Assembly: GCA_910585905.1 (NCBI GenBank)
Contig: CAJUID010000027.1
Location: forward strand, 1 to 43,050
Direction of reading: 5' to 3'
Length of the DNA stretch: 43,050 bases
From: an uncultured Lachnospiraceae bacterium
GTDB taxonomy: Bacteria > Bacillota > Clostridia > Lachnospirales > Lachnospiraceae
Of this stretch, positions 15,790 through 24,480 are shown piece after piece (position 1 is the stretch's first letter; every line of letters starts with the position of its first letter). The notes beneath the pieces are model-generated. The model had not been told where the DNA came from and ran no database searches. It saw nothing but the letters and a program-made list of their open reading frames with translations. The translations under genes were made by a program, and so were the position numbers.

Positions 15790-17164
15790 CCTCTTCCACC
15801 TCCCTGCAATTTAGGATATACAATCCCTGAATAATGCAAAATAAAATCACCGTACTAAGCACTGAACTTCCGCCATAACTTACCAAAGGCAGCGTAACAC
15901 CTGTGGATGGAATGAATTTAATTACTCCGCCAATAGTCAGAAACACTTGAAAAATATATTCCACTGCTAGCCCCAGCGCCGTCAGCTTATAAAAGCGCCT
16001 TGTCATTCTTAACGCAATATTGATAAATAAGATAAAGCAGCTGATTTCTACGAGAATCAGGCAGATTGCAAAAAACGCCCCCAACTCCTCACTAATTGCT
16101 GCAAAGATAAAATCACTCTCTGCCACCGGAATTTTGGTAGGGAGCCCCTCGCCAAGCCCCATCCCAAACCAGCCCCCGGTCCCGATTGCAAAAAGAGCCT
16201 GTGCCACCTGGTATCCTGCTGTATCAATGGTACTCCACGGATCCCGCCAGGCAATTACACGTTTTTGGACATGCGTAAAAAGATAATATGCCCCGACTGC
16301 TGCCGCTGAGCCAGCCCCAAGACCCAAAAACAGATAAGCAGCCCGTCCGCTTGCTACATATAATATTGCTAAAAATGTAATAAAATAGATAAGTGCCGCA
16401 CCCAAATCCTTTTCCGCAACCAAGATTAAAACATGTACCGCTGCAATCATCCCTACTTTGACAACATTTTTTATAGAGGTTGACTTTGAAAAAAATGCCG
16501 CTATAAAAAAAACATATAAAATCTTAACAAATTCAGAAGGCTGCATTGCAAAACTGCCAATCTTAATCCAGTTCCTAGAACCATTTCTTTCTACTCCTAT
16601 TACAAAAACCAATGCAAGCAACAGGATTCCAAGAACCGCATACACTTTGCCAAATTGGTCAAAATAGGCTGCTTTTTCAATCAACAATGGAATAAAAAGT
16701 CCCAGAACACAGATTATTCCTGCAAAAATCATCTGCCGTACCATATATCCTTGGGAAATCCTTCCAATCATGACGAATCCAATCATAAGAAGCATCAGCA
16801 TGTTATTTAACACTAACTTTGAAGCATTGCGGTACACATAGAGATATGCCTTATTTACAAAGATCAACAAAGCAAGCTGTGCCAAATAGAAAGCAATCAC
16901 TGTCCAATCCAAACTATTCAAGAATAGCACCAAAGAACAAATAAAATGAATGCCAAACATTATTTTATTCTGCCTTTTATAAATTACATCCTTTCTCTCT
17001 TCATTTTTACCCATAAAAACGGTAAAGCAATGCCATGTATATATAGCAAACAGGATAATAATAATATATTTTGATAACTCTACAACTATAGAATGAATGA
17101 CGCCCACCGCATCGTATTCTCCAAATAGTTCTGTCAGCTTTAATGCTGCCCCTGCTTTATCCAT
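15755..17164 (-). CDS. FtsW/RodA/SpoVE-family (SEDS) glycosyltransferase
   Basis: A 469-residue polytopic membrane protein of the SEDS family, which polymerises lipid II into glycan strands. Family stretches include NGSRNWIKIGSFAMQPSEFVKI, AEKDLGAALIYF, AVAESDFIFAAISEELG-like PVAESDFIFAAISEELG, and the C-terminal TGVTLPLVSYGGSSVLS. About ten membrane segments plus an extra N-terminal hydrophobic part are seen, and the C-terminus is Arg/Gln-rich. The gene follows the U32 gene by 18 bases and overlaps the PBP gene. AGAAGGAG lies about 14 bases before the ATG, rather far. The partner of the SEDS protein is presumably the adjacent PBP. Confidence 0.92.
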   Translation of the reverse strand: MDKAGAALKLTELFGEYDAVGVIHSIVVELSKYIIIILFAIYTWHCFTVFMGKNEERKDVIYKRQNKIMFGIHFICSLVLFLNSLDWTVIAFYLAQLALLIFVNKAYLYVYRNASKLVLNNMLMLLMIGFVMIGRISQGYMVRQMIFAGIICVLGLFIPLLIEKAAYFDQFGKVYAVLGILLLALVFVIGVERNGSRNWIKIGSFAMQPSEFVKILYVFFIAAFFSKSTSIKNVVKVGMIAAVHVLILVAEKDLGAALIYFITFLAILYVASGRAAYLFLGLGAGSAAAVGAYYLFTHVQKRVIAWRDPWSTIDTAGYQVAQALFAIGTGGWFGMGLGEGLPTKIPVAESDFIFAAISEELGAFFAICLILVEISCFILFINIALRMTRRFYKLTALGLAVEYIFQVFLTIGGVIKFIPSTGVTLPLVSYGGSSVLSTVILFCIIQGLYILNCREVEEVERQPKRQQRR

Positions 17165-17182
17165 AAAACAAACTTTCTCCTT

Positions 17183-19639
17183 CTACTGAATCCCCAACTG
17201 GAAATGTCCCAGCCAGCTTTTTTCCAATAATGTCCCTTTTAAGATATCGCCTGTCTCCTCCCCCGTTTCTGTTGTAAAAGAATACCGCATAGCCAACTTT
17301 TTAAGAACCTGGTTTCTTAGTGCAGCCTCTTTTAGATACAGAGGTTCTTTTTGATAGATTATATTATAACAATACCTGCAATAGTTTACTGCCTCAAATT
17401 CTCTTTTCTTTCCATCCTCGAACACTATTCTCTGGTTCCAAAATAGTGATTTGTCCGCCTTACATTTTTCAAGATTAGATTGGATACACTGGGCAGATAC
17501 CATAACTGGTATTTTGCCATATACCAAAAGTTCAGATTGGGAAAGAAACGAAAACCTTTCTAACTCTCTCTCCGTTGCCTCCAACGGCAGCGTAAATTTT
17601 TCAATTCCCTGCTCCCTCCAGAATGCATATGCCTCCTCATTCATCATATACAGATTGTGGTCAAGACGAATTTTTTCTCCTGGAACACAAGCAATCTCTT
17701 TTAAGAAACTAATGGATTCCAGATTTTTTACCAGAAATCCTCTCCAGCCTAATGAAAAAACCCCATCTTTGCTCTCCCATTCCATTGTAAACTGGTTCCA
17801 TACTGCGCTCCGAAAGATTACCGGCAGCACAAGCCAAGGATCTTTCCCCGCCTCTAACACGGCATAAAATGCATTCTGTAACTCTTTCTTTCCCATAACT
17901 TCTGTATGGAGATAAACAGTTTGAATTTCCTGGCATTTTAACACCTCCGCTAACTGGTCTTGCAGCATAACCGAAGCTGAAAAACCTTCTGCTCCTCCCC
18001 CTTCAACTGGTTTCACATTCCCCTTACAAACCTTTTCTGGATACACCGTATCATTCCGAAATTTGCAAGATACTATGGTTTCCTCCAGCCGCTTTAGAAC
18101 TTGTCTCCGCAGATTTTTTAAAGCGCTGACTGGAAGAAACAACTCCCCCTCCATTTCCATCTCCAGCTCCCTAAAATAAAATGGGCTGTTTCCAGTCTGT
18201 TTTAATATTTTAGAAACAGCTTCTACTTCTGCAGGCTGTTTCTCTGCCTTTTCACAAACTGTCCCAAAACACTCTGCCTCAAATACTATATGCTCGGTTT
18301 CAACCAACGCCGATGCCTGAAGACACATTGACCTTCCTTCCACAGCAGTAAACTTACCAGATACCGGAACCTGAACTGCCTTTTCAAGATATAGTTCCCT
18401 AATTTCCTCTAAAAGAGCAGCATCTTTTGTCCTGTATACAAAATCTCCTGCCATAATCCGGCACCCTTTTTGATATCTTGCATCTACATTTTTCCCAGCA
18501 GGTATGTCCCTTCCAATGGTATACTCATAAGATGGTCTCTGCTCCCTATCGCGGAACTCAACCACATCCTGAGCCGAAAGCCGTTTTGTTGTCTGATAAA
18601 CAACATTCCCCTTTTTGGCAGAAAGCACCTTTCCAACCAGCACACCACCATGTTTCGGCCGATGACCTGCAAGCATCTGCCCCGTTTGACCTGCATTGCG
18701 CTTCTCCAGACTGCCTGCTGCCCCCTCCAGATATCCTTGTGTAAATCCGTTTCTATTATAAAGTTCTGCCAGCTTGCGCAAATCCTCCTGCCATTCTTCC
18801 TTGTGCCTGGCAAGATATTCCCTAAAACCATTTTTCCCATATGCCTCATATATATCTGTATACTTTCGGTATATAGATGTTACAAAAGCAGTATACTCTG
18901 GCCGTTTCATTCGGCCTTCAATTTTAAAGGAATCCACTCCCAGCTCAATTAATTCCGGGATCATTGGAAGATTGCACAACTCCTTCGGGCTTAATAGATA
19001 ATCACCCGCTGTACTTTCCTTCCCGTTTAATTTATATGGCAGACGGCAGGGTTGTGCACATCTCCCTCTGTTTCCACTCCTGCCGCCAAGCATGCTGCTA
19101 AGAAGGCACTGCCCAGAATAACAATAACAGAGAGCACCATGGACAAAAACCTCCAGTTCCAAATCTGTTTCCCGCCTCATTCTAGAAAGCTCATCTATTG
19201 ACAGTTCCCTTGCCGGAACCATCCGTGTAACATGATATTTTTTAAGTTCTTCTGCCCCCCGCCCCATCGTCAAAGTCATTTGGGTACTTGCATGAATGGA
19301 AAGCCCCGGAAAGTGCCTGCTTACAAAACGCAGTACCCCCATATCCTGCACAATAACTGCATCCAGCCCTGCTTCATAGTATGGCTGTAAAAAAGAAAAC
19401 AAAGATTCCTCAATTTCCCTGCTCTTTAGTAGAGTATTGACTGTCATATACAATTTAACCCCATGAAGATGGCAGTAGGAAATCGCTTCTATCATTTCAT
19501 CTTCACTTGGATGATCCGCATAAGCTCTTGCACCAAAACGGTTCCCCCCTATATATACCGCATCACACCCCGCAGCAACCGCCGCTTTTAATCCCTGCAG
19601 GGAACCGGCTGGCGCCAGAATCTCTGGCTTTTTTCCCAT
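17183..19639 (-). CDS. U32 peptidase-family protein (RlhA-like)
   Basis: An 818-residue protein with an N-terminal U32 domain (KPEILAPAGSLQGLKAAVAAGCDAVYIGG at the start) and the family signature EVFVHGALCYCYSGQCLLSS, with further Cys residues in GNRGRCAQPCR. A DUF3656-like second half follows. E. coli RlhA has the same layout and hydroxylates a 23S rRNA cytidine, with prephenate as cofactor source; other U32 proteins act on ubiquinone or collagen-like substrates. rRNA modification is the best guess. The start at 19639 follows GGAAGGAGGAATGGCAAT; the longer in-frame opening covers a terminator hairpin. It leads the FtsW-PBP run. Confidence 0.88.
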   Translation of the reverse strand: MGKKPEILAPAGSLQGLKAAVAAGCDAVYIGGNRFGARAYADHPSEDEMIEAISYCHLHGVKLYMTVNTLLKSREIEESLFSFLQPYYEAGLDAVIVQDMGVLRFVSRHFPGLSIHASTQMTLTMGRGAEELKKYHVTRMVPARELSIDELSRMRRETDLELEVFVHGALCYCYSGQCLLSSMLGGRSGNRGRCAQPCRLPYKLNGKESTAGDYLLSPKELCNLPMIPELIELGVDSFKIEGRMKRPEYTAFVTSIYRKYTDIYEAYGKNGFREYLARHKEEWQEDLRKLAELYNRNGFTQGYLEGAAGSLEKRNAGQTGQMLAGHRPKHGGVLVGKVLSAKKGNVVYQTTKRLSAQDVVEFRDREQRPSYEYTIGRDIPAGKNVDARYQKGCRIMAGDFVYRTKDAALLEEIRELYLEKAVQVPVSGKFTAVEGRSMCLQASALVETEHIVFEAECFGTVCEKAEKQPAEVEAVSKILKQTGNSPFYFRELEMEMEGELFLPVSALKNLRRQVLKRLEETIVSCKFRNDTVYPEKVCKGNVKPVEGGGAEGFSASVMLQDQLAEVLKCQEIQTVYLHTEVMGKKELQNAFYAVLEAGKDPWLVLPVIFRSAVWNQFTMEWESKDGVFSLGWRGFLVKNLESISFLKEIACVPGEKIRLDHNLYMMNEEAYAFWREQGIEKFTLPLEATERELERFSFLSQSELLVYGKIPVMVSAQCIQSNLEKCKADKSLFWNQRIVFEDGKKREFEAVNYCRYCYNIIYQKEPLYLKEAALRNQVLKKLAMRYSFTTETGEETGDILKGTLLEKSWLGHFQLGIQ

Positions 19640-19660
19640 ATTGCCATTCCTCCTTCCAAA

Positions 19661-19692
19661 AAGAAAAGGACTGTGCCACATCCACGGTCCTT
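19661..19692 (-). terminator. Terminator after zapA
   Basis: On the minus strand AAGGAC (with inner GTG/CAC pairing) matches GTCCTT and is followed by TTTCTTTTT. It sits between zapA and the U32 gene start, so the U32-FtsW-PBP run is probably separate or reached by read-through. Confidence 0.65.
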
Positions 19693-19764
19693 CCACTTCT
19701 ATATTGAGCTGTTAAACAATTATCTTGTTTGCTATAAAAGACCCGATGGAAGTTTCTTCAGATT

Positions 19765-20601
19765 TTATCTTCTCTTACCCCGGCGGTTCTTTTTCTTGCC
19801 GCTATTTTTATTTCTATTTGCATTATAAGGATTTATACTGCTGATAGCGGCATCTTCCTTGACATTATCCTCCGCAACTTCCTGACTCTCGGTAATCTCC
19901 CCATCTAAGTTGTTGTCTAGAGCTTCTTCCACATCTTCGCTTGCATCAATATTTTCAACATCCACATTGGGACTCTCATTTTCACTTTGCACATTCTGGC
20001 TATTAAGAGCTTCATCCCCCTCATTGCTATCCATATCTGGAACCGTAACGTTATCTGTTTCAGAAACTGCAGCCAAAGTAAGTTCTTCATCTAACTCTTG
20101 CCCGGCATGAACACCATTCTCCAGGCTGCTGCTATTTTCAATTAGTGCCATGCTGATATGATTCTTCTCTTCTTTCATTTCACTGTTTTCTGCCTTAACA
20201 GTCTCTAATTCTGTCTCCAGACGGATCACTTTATGCTCCGACTCTGTTTTATCTTTCTGCAGTTCCTCTATCTCCTTCTGCCGCTCTTCTAACTGCGATT
20301 TCATTTCGATCAGATCATGTTTTATGTTAAAAATCTCATTCTCCAACCCTTCTTTATCTTGCTGCAGCTCCTCCACAGACTGCTGCACTTTGTAATAATC
20401 ATCCGTAAGATTGATTGCCAGATAAATATTTTTCATTTCGCCTTCTAACTTCATATAGCCTTCATTAAGCTTAAGTTCGGTCAGTTTATCATTGATATGG
20501 TTTGCAATCTTCTGTAAATATTCACTGCTCTCATATCCACTTAAGGTATATTGCTTCCCATTGATGATTACTTCCACATCATTCTTGGTATTCATACTCA
20601 T
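19765..20601 (-). CDS. zapA: ZapA-like division protein with long C-terminal extension
   Basis: The first ~95 residues match ZapA, which bundles FtsZ filaments: VEVIINGKQYTLSGYESSEYLQKIANHINDKL. Normal ZapA is about 85-110 residues; this one is 278. A Glu/Lys-rich coiled coil follows (about 75-155), then an acidic linker (about 165-255) and a strongly basic end (NKNSGKKKNRRGKRR). The start is ATG at 20601 close to AGGGGGAGA; a second ATG six bases on has better spacing. It is 18 bases after the coiled-coil protein gene, and a terminator follows. Confidence 0.85.
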   Translation of the reverse strand: MSMNTKNDVEVIINGKQYTLSGYESSEYLQKIANHINDKLTELKLNEGYMKLEGEMKNIYLAINLTDDYYKVQQSVEELQQDKEGLENEIFNIKHDLIEMKSQLEERQKEIEELQKDKTESEHKVIRLETELETVKAENSEMKEEKNHISMALIENSSSLENGVHAGQELDEELTLAAVSETDNVTVPDMDSNEGDEALNSQNVQSENESPNVDVENIDASEDVEEALDNNLDGEITESQEVAEDNVKEDAAISSINPYNANRNKNSGKKKNRRGKRR

Positions 20602-20619
20602 TCTCCCCCTTACGGCGAT

Positions 20620-21243
20620 TTATTCTTCTTCTGGTGCGTACTCTGACTGATATGTAGCAGCAGCCTCCTGTTGCAGTTCTTCATACTGAGGCGCCGGCTG
20701 GCTGGCCGGTACTAGCTCTGACTTATTCTGGCGAATCAGTTCTAAATGGCCTCTCAGTGCTGTCTCTAGTGCTTTAGAATTATTTACGGTACTCTCATAC
20801 GCGCCTGCAATTACTTTTTCCGCCATATTCAACAAGTCCGTTGTATAATAAATTGCGCCGTTCCCAATTTCATCGGCCTGCCTCCTGGCATTTTCTATAA
20901 TCGCCTCGGCCTCCTCGTTTGCCTGACGAACTGTCTCTTCTGCCTGCTGATATGCCTGCTGCATAATGCTGTGCTCCTCCACAAGTGCATTATACTGCTC
21001 TTTGGCATCTGCTAGAATTGCTGATGCCTTTTTCTCTGCATCCTCCAATATCGCGTCACGCTGGTTCAACATTTTCCGATATCTTTTGATTTCCTCCGGC
21101 ACATCCCGCCTAAGATCATCTAGCAGGTCATATAGATCGTTTTTAGGAACAACTACCTTTGTAGTAGAGAAACTCTGCATTTTGCAGCTCTCCACAAAAC
21201 CATAGATATCTTCAATCTTTTGTTCAATTCTGCTATCCTGCAT
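20620..21243 (-). CDS. Coiled-coil protein of unknown function
   Basis: A 207-residue soluble protein. A folded N-terminus (QDSRIEQKIEDIYGFVESCKMQSFSTTKVVVPKNDLYDLLDDLRRDVPEEI, about 1-52) is followed by a long Ala/Glu-rich helix (about 55-145: DAEKKASAILADAKEQYNAL, AEETVRQANEEAEAIIENARRQADEI) and a disordered Pro/Gln/Glu end. The helix resembles DivIVA or ATP-synthase b-type coiled coils, and automatic pipelines often name such proteins ATPase subunits without basis. The start at 21243 follows GGGGAGGTACAT. It lies between coaD and zapA, which hints at a structural role near division, by context only. Confidence 0.8.
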   Translation of the reverse strand: MQDSRIEQKIEDIYGFVESCKMQSFSTTKVVVPKNDLYDLLDDLRRDVPEEIKRYRKMLNQRDAILEDAEKKASAILADAKEQYNALVEEHSIMQQAYQQAEETVRQANEEAEAIIENARRQADEIGNGAIYYTTDLLNMAEKVIAGAYESTVNNSKALETALRGHLELIRQNKSELVPASQPAPQYEELQQEAAATYQSEYAPEEE

Positions 21244-21326
21244 ATGTACCTCCCCTTGCTGATTCCTGCGTACTAGACACTTTTCTGCCGCCACAATCAA
21301 AACTCTTGCGTATACAACAAAACATC

Positions 21327-21797
21327 TTAACTCTTGTGCAGCTTTTTAAATACCAATTCTGGCACCATTCCACTGATATCCCCTCCAAATCGGTATATCT
21401 CCTTTACCCCGCTGGAGCTTATATAAGAATATTCTGGGGCTGTTGCCAAAAAAACAGTATCTGCACATTCATTTAACTTGTGATTTGCCTGAGCTAGTGG
21501 AAGCTCATACTCAAAATCCTGCGGTGTACGCAGTCCCCTCACAATAACACCCGCTTTCTCACCAGCAACAAAATCTGCCAAAAGCCCTTCAAAAGACCTG
21601 ACCGATACATTTGCCATACCTTCTGTAAGCTGCGAAAGCATGTCCACCCTTTCCTCCAAAGAGAAAAGAGGTAATTTGCCAGGATTGATTAACACCCCCA
21701 GCACTAATCTATCAAACATTCCCGCACTCCGTACAATTAAATCCATATGCCCCATTGTAACCGGATCAAAACTTCCGGGAAACACTGCTGTCATCAT
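21327..21797 (-). CDS. coaD: Pantetheine-phosphate adenylyltransferase
   Basis: CoaD adds AMP to 4'-phosphopantetheine, the penultimate step of coenzyme A synthesis. The nucleotidyltransferase motif AVFPGSFDPVTMGHMDLI opens the protein, with the catalytic His in TMGH. The end has EYSYISSSGVKEIYRFGGDI, the second conserved motif. I choose ATG at 21797 (156 residues, family about 160); AGGAAGAG lies upstream. A GTG at 21815 gives six more residues but no site. It sits downstream of rsmD, a common pairing. Confidence 0.94.
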   Translation of the reverse strand: MMTAVFPGSFDPVTMGHMDLIVRSAGMFDRLVLGVLINPGKLPLFSLEERVDMLSQLTEGMANVSVRSFEGLLADFVAGEKAGVIVRGLRTPQDFEYELPLAQANHKLNECADTVFLATAPEYSYISSSGVKEIYRFGGDISGMVPELVFKKLHKS

Positions 21798-21878
21798 ATC
21801 TGCTCTCTTCCTCACTGCAGAACTGTCCAGAATTTGCCTTTGAACAATTCCCTTAGAATCCGTTCTTAGAAAATTAAA

Positions 21879-22430
21879 TTATACCCTAAAAAACACATGA
21901 CGGTTTGTCTTATAATCCTTTACTCTCTCTATCGGGCTAGAAAAACTTTCCATAACAGAAAGGTCTGTATCCAATGCAGCCTCTGTAATAACCAACGTCC
22001 CCTCCCGTACCAGAGACGACTCCAATAAACATGGAATAACCTTTATTTCAAAATCTTTGTGATATGGCGGATCCATAAAAATAATGTCAAACGGCTCATG
22101 AAGGCTGTCAAGCCGCCGAATCGCCTGCATTACATCCATTGCCATAACTTGTGCCTGATCCGACAGCCTTGTCGTTTTCAGATTTTGCTTTATGCAAGTT
22201 ACGGCTTCTCTCTCATTTTCCACAAAAACACACTGTTTAGCACCCCTGCTTAAAGCTTCAATCCCTATTCCGCCACTGCCGCTAAATAAATCTAAAAATC
22301 TGGCGTCTACAATTTCACCTTGCAATATATTAAACAAAGTCTCCTTAATCCTGTCCGTTGTTGGCCTTGTATGCTTTCCCTCTGGACACTTAAGGACAAG
22401 CCGCCTCGCTGAACCGGCAATCACTCTCAT
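21879..22430 (-). CDS. rsmD: 16S rRNA (guanine(966)-N(2))-methyltransferase
   Basis: RsmD methylates G966 of 16S rRNA, using S-adenosylmethionine. The 183-residue protein has the family start MRVIAGSARRLVLKCPEG..TRPTTDRIKETLFNIL, SAM-binding motif FLDLFSGSGGIGIEALSRGA (about 43-62), and catalytic DPPY (about 121-124). The start follows AGGGAGAGTGTT. It is 66 bases after the AAA gene and precedes coaD. Confidence 0.95.
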   Translation of the reverse strand: MRVIAGSARRLVLKCPEGKHTRPTTDRIKETLFNILQGEIVDARFLDLFSGSGGIGIEALSRGAKQCVFVENEREAVTCIKQNLKTTRLSDQAQVMAMDVMQAIRRLDSLHEPFDIIFMDPPYHKDFEIKVIPCLLESSLVREGTLVITEAALDTDLSVMESFSSPIERVKDYKTNRHVFFRV

Positions 22431-22496
22431 AACACTCTCCCTGCACTTCTGGTTAAAAGATACTTCATGTTATTGTAGCACATTTCTTTGCAATGG

Positions 22497-24320
22497 TCAA
22501 ACATAGACATCTTCCTTTTTTATAGTTGTAAGCTCTTCCCTGGATGGATTGCTAATCATTACCAGACGGTTTGCCTGGTTCATAATGAATTTTTCAAACA
22601 AGTTCCTAATTCCGCGTGCATTGCCGAAATTCTCCCACTCATCCGGCCCTTTCTGCTCCATCATATGAAGCACTTCTGATTTTGCTGACTCTTCTATTGT
22701 CAGTCCGGCATTTCCTGCCATTACATCCATAATCTCTACCAGCTCTGTTCTGGTATAATCTGGAAAGTCTATAAATTTGTTAAATCTTGATATCAAACCA
22801 GTATTGCTCTTTAGGAAATCTTGCATTTCTTTGGTGTATCCTGCTACGATAATCACCAGGTCATCACGGTGATCCTCCATCAGTTTTACCAGCGTATCCA
22901 CTGCTTCTGTTCCAAAATCATTCTGGATTTCTGGATTGGCCAGAGAATATGCCTCATCAATAAATAAAATGCCACCAATCGCCTGATCCACTATTTCATG
23001 TACCTTAATCGCAGTCTGCCCAACATACCCTGCAACCAGGCCAGAGCGGTCTGTCTCAACCAGATTGCCCACAGAAAGAATGCCTAGCTCCTTATATATC
23101 TTAGCAACAAGCCTTGCCACTGTTGTTTTTCCGGTGCCAGGACTTCCAGTAAATACCATATGGTATGACATGTCCATCTCAGGCAGGTTCATCTGTTCCC
23201 TAAGCTTTCTGATTTTAATTAAGTTAATCAATGACTGAATTTCTTGTTTCACATTGCCCAACCCTACCAGGCCATTTAATTCATCTACAAGTTTTTGTAT
23301 CTGTTCCTCATGTGCCTTTTGTTCCGCCAGCTCCCTGTCCTGAATCCTTTTCTTAACCAAAAGAAACTGGGCTTTTGCTTTGGCGGTAAGCTCCGCCTCC
23401 TGCTCATCTAATGACTTTTGTGCCGCACTCTCTTGCACCGACTCTCCAGACAAAGCTGCAGCAGCTACATTTCCACTGTGATGTTGTGCCGTTTCATCAA
23501 CCGTTTCCTCCTGCCAGGCAGCGATCTCTTGTTCTGGCTCCTCTTCCTCTGTTTCCTCCTCATCCTGCCAAAATTCTGTAACTTCATCGTCCAAATCTTG
23601 TTCGGGTTCTTCCTCTCTAAGTTCCTCTTCTGAATCCTCCTCTTCCAGCAATTCTTCTTTGACGGACTCCGCCTCCTGCCCCTCCCTATCCTGGGTATCC
23701 TCTGCAAGCTCATACCATTCAAACACAGGAGGCACCTTTTTTTCCACATCGCATTGTATGGATTCGCCATGCAGTTTTCGCGCCAGAAAACGGGAATGAT
23801 CTGCAGGAGTTCGTTCCAAGACATAATAACTTACCTTGCTGTAAAATCCCTGAATAAATTCATTCACTTTCTGATTTTTTCCGCCGCCAAGATATGCCAT
23901 ACAGATTAGAATGTTTAACAATGCATCTAGAAAGTATTCCGTCATGTCATCGCCATTTTGTTTATCATATAAGCTGCAAAGCTGAATTAAGACCGGCGGA
24001 AGCTTGTACATTCTGTCAATATCCTTCATAAAGCCTGGAGTAATTTCCATATCATCTGTAATCCCAAGCGGATTAGATATAGGAACTGTTTTGGCAAACT
24101 TTAACTGGCTGTCCAATACATTGCCGCATCTTACGGCCAGTTCCATTAAAACAGACTGCACATACACATCTAAAACCTCTGTGCTGGACTGCTGCATAAC
24201 CTTCCTCGCCTGTTCCCAAAAGCCCGACACTTCAAGAGTCTGGCAATGGAGAGCCAATCTCTCATAATTTGTCCTTCCAATCTCAGACAACTGCTCCTCA
24301 GAATATTGCACGTTTTCCAC
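22497..24320 (-). CDS. CbbX/SpoVK-type AAA+ ATPase with acidic N-terminal extension
   Basis: A 607-residue protein. The C-terminal AAA+ domain (about 340-607) has Walker A GSPGTGKT (392-399), pore loop GYVGQT (431-436), Walker B ILFIDEAYSL (451-460) and a sensor-2 end NARGIRNLFEKF. It matches the CbbX/SpoVK group, which remodels protein assemblies; EccA of type VII secretion is related. The first ~180 residues are helical with no recognised domain. A Glu/Asp-rich linker (about 205-275) and a further helix join the two parts. Start is GTG after GGAAGGAGG. It lies between recG and rsmD. The substrate is unknown and no rubisco or ESX gene is near. Confidence 0.87.
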   Translation of the reverse strand: MENVQYSEEQLSEIGRTNYERLALHCQTLEVSGFWEQARKVMQQSSTEVLDVYVQSVLMELAVRCGNVLDSQLKFAKTVPISNPLGITDDMEITPGFMKDIDRMYKLPPVLIQLCSLYDKQNGDDMTEYFLDALLNILICMAYLGGGKNQKVNEFIQGFYSKVSYYVLERTPADHSRFLARKLHGESIQCDVEKKVPPVFEWYELAEDTQDREGQEAESVKEELLEEEDSEEELREEEPEQDLDDEVTEFWQDEEETEEEEPEQEIAAWQEETVDETAQHHSGNVAAAALSGESVQESAAQKSLDEQEAELTAKAKAQFLLVKKRIQDRELAEQKAHEEQIQKLVDELNGLVGLGNVKQEIQSLINLIKIRKLREQMNLPEMDMSYHMVFTGSPGTGKTTVARLVAKIYKELGILSVGNLVETDRSGLVAGYVGQTAIKVHEIVDQAIGGILFIDEAYSLANPEIQNDFGTEAVDTLVKLMEDHRDDLVIIVAGYTKEMQDFLKSNTGLISRFNKFIDFPDYTRTELVEIMDVMAGNAGLTIEESAKSEVLHMMEQKGPDEWENFGNARGIRNLFEKFIMNQANRLVMISNPSREELTTIKKEDVYV

Positions 24321-24397
24321 GCCGCAGTACCTCCTTCCTTTTTATTTTCCTATCACAGCAAATGCCAGATGGCATGCTGATACATATTCTTTCAAAA

Positions 24398-24440
24398 TAC
24401 CAGCTGTGCTGGCACAAATAAGCAGCAAAAGACGCTGCTT
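24398..24440 (-). terminator. Tandem hairpins after recG
   Basis: Two stems on the minus strand: AAGCAGC/GCTGCTT (24420-24440) followed by ATTTG, then CCAGC/GCTGG (24400-24412) followed by TATTTTG. Moderately convincing as a terminator between recG and the AAA gene. Confidence 0.55.
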
Positions 24441-24480
24441 TTCTATTTTACAATGATTATAGGCAAAAAGCAATCGGCGA

